Source: Hygrophila difformis | Taxonomy: Eukaryota > Streptophyta > Magnoliopsida > Lamiales > Acanthaceae | Direction of reading: 5' to 3' | NCBI GenBank assembly: GCA_030278955.1 | Contig: JAOANR010000006.1 | Span: forward strand, 58,742,915 to 58,806,914 | Length of the DNA: 64,000 bases | Shown here: positions 56,599 through 64,000 of the stretch, piece after piece | Layout of the letters: each line of letters starts with the position of its first letter | Numbering within the stretch: position 1 is the stretch's first letter | The notes under the pieces: generated by a model | The model's database searches: none | What the model saw: the letters and a program-made list of their open reading frames with translations, nothing else | Told to the model about the DNA's origin: nothing | Made by a program: the position numbers and the translations under genes

Positions 56599-57556
56599 TA
56601 GGGGTGAAAGGGGTACGGTCAATATCAGACCGATCCGATACTGTATCCGATTATATTCGAATCCGAATCTGTATCCAACTATCCAGTCAAATATTTCAAT
56701 AGTCGCATCCAAATTTGAATCTGTAATTTAATATATGCATTCGTATTTGTATTCAAAAATATCTGATCTTATCTAAAAACTGATAGGATATTATCCAGAT
56801 TTTAAATATGGATATCCGAATATATTAATATATTATTATTTATTAATTAAAAATTATCAATAATTATAACAAAATATAAAATTATACTCCCTCCGTCCCG
56901 CGAAAGTTGACGCGTATTCCTTTTTGAGCTGTCCCACGAAATTTGACACGTTTCCTTTTTTAGATAAATTAAATTAATATAAATATAATTAGAATCTTAA
57001 TGGTTTCTAAAAATCCATTAAAAGTAATTACTTTAACTATTCTGCACAACTTCCAATGCACTTTTATTTTTCTATACAAATCCCTTACATTTCTTTAATT
57101 CTCCATATCTCAAAATGGGTACAAATAAAAATTATATAAAATATATATTCTAAAACTAGGCACCTAGACGATTCTAACAAGACCACACTTGAATATTTTT
57201 TTCTAATTAAATCATTACCATAATATTAAATCAAAGTTAAACAATAAGTAAAGTGAAAATTCATTAAAATTTTAAACACAAATACCTACAACACTTTAAC
57301 CATTAAACCCCACTACATAAATTACCGTGCCCAAAAGAAACGCGTCAACTTTCACGGGACGGAGGGAGTATATAATTATCAAATTTTCAAAAAAGATTAA
57401 AAATTATCCGATAATATGTATCCAATTAAATCTATATCCGACATGCATTTGTATCCGGCATATCTATATTCGATCCGAATCCGAGAAAAAAAATGTGGGA
57501 TAATATATATTCGTATCCAATACTATCTGATCATATCCATACCGTTTTCATCCCTA
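56599..57556. mobile_element. hAT-type MITE, split by a Stowaway MITE
   Basis: The ends TAGGGGTGAAAGGGGTACGG and, at the right, the complement of TAGGGATGAAAACGGTATGG are inverted repeats. The 8-bp flanks are CTTATAAT (56591-56598) and CATATAAT (57557-57564), 7 of 8 identical, the hAT target size. The interior has repeated ATCCGA/TCGGAT-like motifs. Confidence 0.8.
56887..57368. mobile_element. Stowaway-like MITE 6, 482 bp, inside the hAT MITE
   Basis: The ends CTCCCTCCGTCCCGCGAAAG and GTCAACTTTCACGGGACGGA...GGGAG form inverted repeats over about 30 bp. TA flanks lie at 56885-56886 and 57369-57370. It carries the MITE 1 family core (TTCTAACAAGACCACACTTGAA). It is longer than the approx. 260-bp members. 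Confidence 0.9.
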
Positions 57557-57570
57557 CATATAATATAATA

Positions 57571-57746
57571 CTCCCTTCATTTCAAAATAAGTGTAACATA
57601 AGGAAATGACCCGAGATTCAATGCAAGGAATAAAAGTGCTTTAGTGGAAGTTTTATACCCTTAAAAGCATTTATATATGATAATGTAACATTTATTATGA
57701 AACACCCAAAAAAAGAAAATGTAACACTTAAAAAAAATGGAGGAAG
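57571..57746. mobile_element. Stowaway-like MITE 7
   Basis: The ends CTCCCTTCATTTCAAAATAA and the complement TTAAAAAAAATGGAGGAAG, plus GTGTAACA/TGTAACAC inner matches, form the TIRs. TA flanks lie at 57569-57570 and 57747-57748. The element is 176 bp. Confidence 0.85.
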
Positions 57747-57829
57747 TATAATATAGTATAATATGATAATTATATATTCATGATTAGATTTGCATTAATC
57801 ACTCCATATGTATGTGAACAATGTTCTAA

Positions 57830-58150
57830 AATTATTAACATTATTTTGTGGGAAGCTGACGCCAAATAACAAATTGAAAAGAAAATAAAGGGAAAAAAGA
57901 GCAACAAAAAGAGGTGTCCAAAAAGAGCTAACACTTTGGCTCTTGGGAACCATACGCCGGAAGAATCCGCCGCTAACACCATGTGCGTGAAGTCTGGGGG
58001 AATGTCCAAGTAGTGTAGAATTCTTCTAAAGATGCACCACATTTTGCTAGACAATCCGCGACCATTTTACACTTGCAAAGTACATGATGAACTGAACATC
58101 GGTCAAAGACGTCTCGCCAGGTGCGGGAGGCATGCCATTGGTCGAGTAGT
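57830..58150 (-). pseudogene. LINE 3'-end (RNase H-like) remnant
   Basis: On minus, WRDVFDRCSVHHVLCKCKMV continues into ADCLAKCGASLEEFY. It has the 'SVxHVxREANxxADxLAKxG' shape of the RNase H tail of plant LINEs, followed by a stop and decayed sequence. It is short and broken. Confidence 0.55.
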
Positions 58151-58335
58151 CCAGTAGCATTATTAGTGTAATATATAATAATAAATTAACATATAAAATA
58201 TAAAATGGAGTTAAAATTATATCTCGGAAATTATAAATTTAAAAATGTAAAATCAAATATATTACATAATTCATATCAGGCAAAAATGTATTAATATAAA
58301 TTAAATAATGTAAAATCAAATTGATTATGGGCTAA

Positions 58336-58712
58336 GAGGATGTTTGGATGCGCGTTTTAAAAAGTGCTGCAGCATTTAGAAAAGGATAATCAGATAATTG
58401 TTGTAACAAAACATGCTGTAGAAAATTAAGTGTTTGGATGAGCTTATGTTGTTTCAAATCGCAATAATCAGATAATCATGAAAAAGTGTTTGGATTTGTA
58501 TTTTTCATTACCTCAAAAGGCAACAATATGGTAAAATATATTTTTGGCTACACGCAATTTTCTTGCAGCACCAAAATAACATTTTCATTCCCTCAAAAGG
58601 CAAATAATAGATTATTGGAAGTTAGTACAAAAACATAATTAACTGATAATTTGCGTTTTGCAAACGCAATAATAAGATAATTCCGCCCAAAATGCACAAA
58701 CAAACGCCCCGC
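58336..58712. mobile_element. Tourist/Harbinger-like MITE
   Basis: The ends GAGGATGTTTGGATGCGCGTTTT and the complement of GCGGGGCGTTTGTTTGTGCATTTT are imperfect inverted repeats. TAA flanks lie at 58333-58335 and 58713-58715. The element is 377 bp and non-coding, with repeated AATAATCAGATAAT(T/C) motifs inside. Confidence 0.7.
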
Positions 58713-58826
58713 TAAATCAATAAAACAACAATATTAGGAAAATAACTTAATTGACAAAGTTGCTAAACCACTTTGTCACATTTTTTCTCAATAATGTGGT
58801 CAGAAAATTAGCATGAACCAAATTTT

Positions 58827-58959
58827 GGTGGTGGGAGCTTATGCCACACAATTACAAATGGAACAAAGGGAATGGATATGGGACCGGATGGGGATTCGAA
58901 CCCCTCAACCTAAAGGTTGGGAGTTGGGGGAATTACCACATGATTAAGTCTCCAACCCC
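58827..58959 (-). mobile_element. SINE with 16-bp target duplication
   Basis: GCATGAACCAAATTTT occurs at 58811-58826 and 58960-58975. On minus the 133-bp insert has a tRNA-like head (GACTTAATCATGTGG as box A, GGTTCGAATCC as box B). It belongs to the same family as the truncated copy at 21.9 kb. It is full-length as far as can be seen. Confidence 0.9.
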
Positions 58960-59128
58960 GCATGAACCAAATTTTATGTAATAAGTACAATATTTGAATT
59001 TTTGAAATCTTATCTTATTTTAAAATTATATATATAAATTTTACTTACCGCGCATTGCGCGGGCGGGTATGCTAGTAGCTCATAATAATAGATTACTATA
59101 AATAAAAATTATCAAAATAAGTCATCTA

Positions 59129-59185
59129 TCTATATATATTAAAGCATTAGTAAACAACCCATCTTAAATTTAATGCGGTGTCTCC
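59129..59185 (+). mobile_element. Helitron-like 5' terminus, partner end not found
   Basis: TCTATATATATTAAAGCATT followed by AGTAAACAACCC, preceded by A, matches the usual 5' end of plant Helitrons. No hairpin plus CTAG end was found to the right within the window. The element either extends past 64000 or is a solo end. Confidence 0.5.
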
Positions 59186-61352
59186 ATTTCAAATTTCTAA
59201 TTTTTATAAATTTTTGCATTTTAATTAATTATTTTTAGATTTTTGCATTTATTTATTTATTCATTATAAACTTTCAGTTTTTGAAATATATGGTATTTTC
59301 AATTTATATGGAATTCCCACAATCTTCACTTTTAGAAATATTTGAAAGATTTGAAAGATATATTTGAAAGATTTGAAATTCACCAAAAATATATTTGAAA
59401 GATTTGAAATTTGAAATTTTGCATTTATTATTTTATCTATAATATTTTGCATTTTTAAATTTAATAATTTTAGATTTTTAAGTTTATTTATTTATTCATT
59501 AGAGATTTATTCACCTTTAAAAAAATTTGAAAGATAAAATTTAAAATTTTGTATTTTATTTTATTTATTTTGGATTTTATTATTTTGCATTTTTTTATTT
59601 TATCTATTTTAGATTTTATTATTTTGTATTTTAATTTTATTTATTTTAGATTTTATTGCTGCATTTATTATTTATTTATAGATTTTGAGTTTTTACACCA
59701 TCGGATTACTATGACATGAATAGGCATTTTCAGTTTTTGCACCATAGTACCATTAGAACGGAGTTCTGCAGTGGCAACTAAGAATTATGTTTTGTTTATA
59801 TTTTAAAATGGTGATCATATTGTAAAGTCGGTAATTTTGTGTAGGTTTAGTTTTTTTATATATATTTTTAGTGTGGTAAATGATGTAATCAAAATATACA
59901 TTGCACATATTTATTTATTTATATTAAAGATATATTAATGTGTATATGAAAACCAATTTTTACTTTTTAAAAGATATTTAATTTCCAATTTATATGAAGT
60001 TCCCACAATTTTCAGTTTTTAAAGATTTGAAATTTCAAATTTATATGGAATTCGCAGTGTATAAATAGAATTTATATTGTTAAAAGATACATCAATGAAT
60101 GTATGGAAAAGATTTGTATATATTAATTAATGTATATATAAGCCATGTTTTTACAAAAGTATGTCATTTTTCCTAAAAGTAATGCTACATCCGTCTCATT
60201 ATAATTGTTACGGACCCACCTGATATGTATACTGATACACATTCTTAACGGTTAATAACTTAAATTGTGTTTGATAAAAAATTATAAAAATTTGATATTC
60301 TAAAACTAAATGATTAGACGAATCTTACAAGATCTCACTTGACTATATTTTTTCCTACATAACTATGATAAAAATTCGAATCAAATTTAAACAGTGAATA
60401 ATGCCAAAAAGTCAAACGTAACAATTAAATTGAGACGGAGAAAGTATACAATTATATATTTACTAAAAGTAATATACAATTATATAGTTGCTAATCGTTA
60501 GAAAATATATTTTATAATTATATCATTCTAATTGTATATAAATATATACTAAATAGTATAAATCTTATTTATATTTTATTATATTTTAAATAATAAAAAA
60601 TTATAATTATTAAGAGAATTGTGAAAATTCATATTCTATGGATAATTGATTTAGAGTAAATTAGTTATTTTCGTAAAGCATATTAGAAATAAAAGAATCG
60701 GTGTATAAATAGTTATTGGGGTGCGAATAGTCCATCGGTAAATAAAGAAGGAAATTTTATTTTTAATCTATTTTTTAAGAAATACTTCATTAATATATAT
60801 TTTATCAAATTTGCAATTGACGGAAGAACAAATATAAATATACCTTTATTAAAAATTAAAAGGCTAATTGCTGCAAATTCTATAAATTTGAAAATTTTCT
60901 CTAGAATATCGGTACTGAATGAAGTTTTAACATCTGAAACAGATAGTCTATTGATACTAGAAGAGACATATTATAATAAGTAAGAAAGGAAGGTGGATCA
61001 TGCTAAGCTATTACCTTTGTTGATTAATGAGGAGATGAATGTTTATAATAAAATAACGTATGTAGTTGATAGTGATGAGGGTTGATTTTTTTTTTTTTTT
61101 TTACGTGGCGGAGCTGATAAGATATTTATCGATAATTTATCTAGAAAATAATATGTTTAGCCATTCGTGGGAGAAATGATATTGTGTTGCATGTAGTATC
61201 CAGTGGAATAGCACTCTACTCTTTCCAAGAGGTAGGATTGCACATTTCAATTTGGTTTTACCTGTAAAAAACTTATCCCAGAAAATTATTTAACCTCTGT
61301 TCTCATTAAAAGAAAGCACATTATTTGGAATGAAAATTCTTAATTGGTGGAC
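59186..61352. other. AT-rich repeat-laden intergenic region
   Basis: Degenerate tandem ATTTGAAAGATTTGAAA units lie at 59338-59420, and TTTTAGATTTTATTATTTTG-like units at 59560-59660. Stowaway MITE 8 is inside. No gene is seen. Confidence 0.6.
60188..60444. mobile_element. Stowaway-like MITE 8
   Basis: The ends CATCCGTCTCATTATAATTG and the complement CAATTAAATTGAGACGGAGAAAG are flanked by TA (60186-60187, 60445-60446). It has the MITE 1 family core AAGATCTCACTTGACTATATTT. Confidence 0.85.
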
Positions 61353-64000
61353 TGATCATTATAACACCCCATAAAATTTTGCATAAAATCCTAAATTTCA
61401 AATAGTGACATTTAAAGTTTCTAAAATAAAATGTCTTCTAAATTCTAAGTGTGAACACTATATTAGCCACCAATTTTATTTGTAGTGTATATCTTGGATA
61501 CGTGAATCATGGCTTTGTTTGGATAATTTATTTATTATATTTAACTATATTATATATAATGTTAAATATTGATAAAGGCTTGTCATTATTTTATTTTTCT
61601 TTTGATACAATCTTGACTAATAATAGTAACAAGATTCTGAAAATAATAGTAGTAAAATAAATATATTTAAAAAAAAAGGCTCTTTCTAATAATGATAATA
61701 TTAACTTAATGGATTTAAATAATCTATTAATTATGTAGTATCTACATAATTAATTGGTACAAGTCCGATGGTACCATAAATTTATAAATGTCGGATTAAT
61801 ATTATTAGATATGGATTAAAATATTAATCCATTCAAGTGTTGAAAAAATTATATTTTGTCTAACTACTTAAGTACTACTTAAGTAACAATTATCCCAAAT
61901 TAAGGATTCGGAGCCTTTAATTATTTGATTATTGGTGCCAAATTGGTAAATAAAATTTATCCCATTAAATCCGTAAGTTTAAAATTTTAAGTGTTAAGAA
62001 TTATTAAGTCCATAGTTTAGATTAATTAGTTGGTTGGATAAAATTGGGCCAGTAAATTGTATGACCCAACAAGTAAAAGAAGAGAGCAAAATAAATAAAT
62101 AAATAAATAAAAGCCCAAAACACAAACCAATTAGGCCCAATCCAACTCAAAAGCCCAACCCATTACACAAACCCTAACCCTAACCCTACTGCCCTCCGGC
62201 GCCGCCACCACCGCCGGCGAGATTCCGGCGAGCCGCCGGCCACCACCCCAGCCCCCATCTCCGCCAGCCGGACCACCACAACCACCATTTTTCATCACCG
62301 GCAACACCACCATCTCCGGCCTTCTCTCGCCGCCACACAGCCGCCGCCCAGCAGCCCCCGCGCCACCACCACCCCGGCGGCCTCCTCACCAACCGCGGCC
62401 ATCTCCTTCCCCAACCACCATCGCCACCAAGCCACCACCCGTCGGCCATCCCCAACCTCCACCACCGAGCCATCATCCTTCTCCATTTCCGCCACCACCA
62501 CCGGCGGAATTCTCGCCACCACCACCCGCCACCTCTCCATCTTCCTCCGCCCTTAGTTCACACCACCATTTCCATTCAAAAACCACAAAAACAAACAAGA
62601 AAAGAGAAAGGAGAGGAGAAGAAGAGGGAGGCCGAGCCCTGCCACCACCGCACCCCGCCGAGCTCGCCGCGCCACCACCGCCGCCCAACAGCCCTCACCG
62701 CCCCTTCCCCATCTCACCACCACCGTGAGCCACCACCTCTACCACCAGATCCGGCCGACAGCCACCACCACCACCCCCTTCTCCTCCAAAATTCCAAACA
62801 CCCATAAAAATAAAAATAAAATAGAAAGAGATAGAGAAGGAGGGCCATTGTCGGCAACCGGTCGCCATCGCCGTGTCTCCATCGCCGCTCGTTGTGTGCC
62901 CGGGAGAATTCATGAGCATGGGGCAAACTTGAAAGGAGAGTTGTGGAGGAGAAGGATAGTGTGGAGGATTTTTTTTTTTGTAGGACAAATGATGTTGATA
63001 GTATTAAATAGGAATGCGGATGGATTGTTTATAAAACCATCCCCAATTCCTCATCAGCTCACCACTCTTCCTCCTTCCCAGATTATTCCAGTATTCCTTC
63101 CTATTCCAGCTATATTTTTTTTTAATTCTTCCAACTTTCCAGCTATTTTCACGTTTTATTTTGCCATTTTGAGAGCAGTAAGAGAATTCGGATTTAACAA
63201 TTCTCTGGTAAGAATTATTAAATATATATATATATAAATACATAAATAAATAAAAATATGTGTATATATATATAACTATTATTTATTCCAAATACTATTA
63301 TATTATACTAAACTAATTCAAAATTTTGCTAGCCAAATAGCTGTAAGAGGGGTATCTGCTCGTAGCCTGTGCGTGTGTCATACCATTTCGCCACGGTAAC
63401 TGTAAGTGGATTTTTACTCTTTGGAGTAAGCCCAATTTTATTTTAGCTTGAGCATAAATTTCAATACCGCATTTATATTTTAAATTTATGCTTATTGCTT
63501 CCTACTGCTTTTGGAATATTGGTATGCCATTTTTACTGTGCTTAATAATTGTTATAACCATTCTCAAAATCCTACGGATTTTTGAGCGCGCATTGTTACG
63601 GGGGTGGGACTGTGTGTGGGTCGCTGCTGCCCAACTCCCACGTGTGCTGTGCAATATTTAGTCACACGGGGACCACTGGGATTATTCAGCCCGATGCCAT
63701 TACCTTATCTCACAGTGGGTTTGAGGAAATTTCTTACCTCCCCCACACCCTTGAGTGTATGTGCGAATTGGGCCCTACAGCGGGGAACCTGCACAACACG
63801 GTGGCTGAGATAATTATTTCTCGGTAACGCATATTGTTATATTATCTGTTCCCGGGATATAGAATAATATTTCATTTATGTATAAATTATCCTCGTTTAA
63901 GCATGCCTTATTCCCTAAATATTATTTAAATTATTTCCGTAACTCGACCTCCTCCGGGAGTAAGGGTCTACTTACTCAGCGATTGTTTTTCGCTGACTCT
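61353..64000 (+). mobile_element. Possible long LTR, cut by the window edge
   Basis: From about 61353 (TGATCATTATAACACCCC) the DNA changes character. There are AT-rich stretches, then CCCAATCCAACTCAAAAGCCC, telomere-like repeats, a very GC-rich CCGCCACC tract (62190-62760), then a GC-richer block ending at GGGAGTAAGGGTCTACTTACT at the window edge. This resembles the long LTRs of Ty3/gypsy chromovirus-type elements in plants. The second end is not in the window, so the call is tentative. The many open frames in the CCGCC tract are composition artefacts. Confidence 0.35.
62169..62187. repeat. Short telomere-like repeat (CCCTAAA-type, telo box)
   Basis: AAACCCTAACCCTAACCCT: three CCCTAA units. 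In plants such telo boxes occur in promoters and leaders of growth genes, and in some LTRs. Confidence 0.85.

Larger units (their letters stand above)
55233..59077 (+). mobile_element. Helitron 2, non-autonomous, filled with nested elements
   Basis: The 5' end TCTATATATATATAAAAG is preceded by A (55232). The 3' end has the hairpin CGCGCATTGCGCG (59051-59063) followed 11 nt later by CTAG (59074-59077), then T. This is the standard plant Helitron terminus. No Rep/helicase frame is seen. It contains, left to right, a hAT-type MITE split by a Stowaway, another Stowaway, a LINE scrap, a Tourist-like MITE and a SINE. Confidence 0.8.

Noticed and set aside
57770..58054. 94-aa minus frame
   Set aside because: The real signal there is a LINE RNase H tail in a neighbouring frame; this frame is only partly coincident.
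59041..59077. CGCGCATTGCGCG as a plasmid or viral origin hairpin
   Set aside because: It is followed by CTAG-T and preceded at 55233 by a TC-type end, so it is better explained as a Helitron terminus.
62131..62990. Several overlapping open frames rich in Pro, Gly, Ala and Trp on both strands
   Set aside because: They arise from the CCGCCACC-type tract, where stop codons are rare in any frame. No conserved motif, and all frames are equally open.
1..64000. CRISPR array or bacterial-type operon
   Set aside because: No regularly spaced identical repeats; all genes have plant introns and promoters.

Overview
This is nuclear DNA of a flowering plant, most likely an asterid-type eudicot. The signs are AT-rich intergenic DNA, GT-AG introns, a coiled-coil NBS-LRR gene, Ty1/copia elements, Helitrons with the A|TC...CTAG|T signature, many Stowaway MITEs with CTCCCTCCGT ends, and tRNA-headed SINEs. 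Genus and species cannot be fixed from the sequence. No tRNA gene, rRNA gene or CRISPR array was seen.

Layout. (1) 1-21.7 kb: one minus-strand CC-NBS-LRR resistance-type gene with exons at 21679-19102/13071-12410, 12132-11773, 11497-11024 and 4129-3690. A young Ty1/copia element (13077-19101, identical 708-bp LTRs, 5-bp target duplication AAACT) cuts exon 1. A 5.65-kb gene-capturing Helitron (4879-10526), carrying ARF-like and PHT4-like fragments, sits in the last visible intron. Four or five Stowaway MITEs surround the 3' end. (2) 21.9-27.8 kb: a SINE, then a second intact Ty1/copia of Tnt1 type (22479-27484, identical 383-bp LTRs) inserted in an older decayed copia element. (3) 27.8-31.7 kb: a decayed endogenous caulimovirid on the minus strand, with coat-protein zinc knuckle, then movement protein, then reverse transcriptase. 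That order recalls cavemo-/solendoviruses. (4) 36.2-47.8 kb: two tandem minus-strand copies of a nine-exon gene for a GMC oxidoreductase fused to an alpha/beta-hydrolase. The fusion has a ferredoxin-like four-Cys motif and a Cys in the nucleophile elbow. Copy A is open (1179 aa). Copy B has a nonsense codon and a lost splice acceptor. (5) 50.3-52.9 kb: an eleven-exon plus-strand gene for cytosolic phosphoglycolate phosphatase (PGLP2 type, 319 aa). One GC-AG intron and Glu in place of the usual second Asp of the HAD motif stand out. (6) 53.4-54.6 kb: two small minus-strand secreted-peptide genes. (7) 55.2-59.1 kb: a second Helitron stuffed with a hAT MITE (itself split by a Stowaway), another Stowaway, a LINE remnant, a Tourist-like MITE and a SINE. 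(8) 59.1-64 kb: AT-rich repeats, another Helitron-like 5' end, and what looks like the start of a long LTR.

Functionally, the window is a broken defence-gene locus serving as a transposon sink, beside a duplicated putative lipid/sterol-modifying enzyme and one photorespiratory housekeeping gene. The strongest candidates for something new are the copia element at 13-19 kb, which lacks a tRNA primer site but has a 14-nt self-complement spanning the LTR/internal junction, and the GMC-hydrolase fusion pair.
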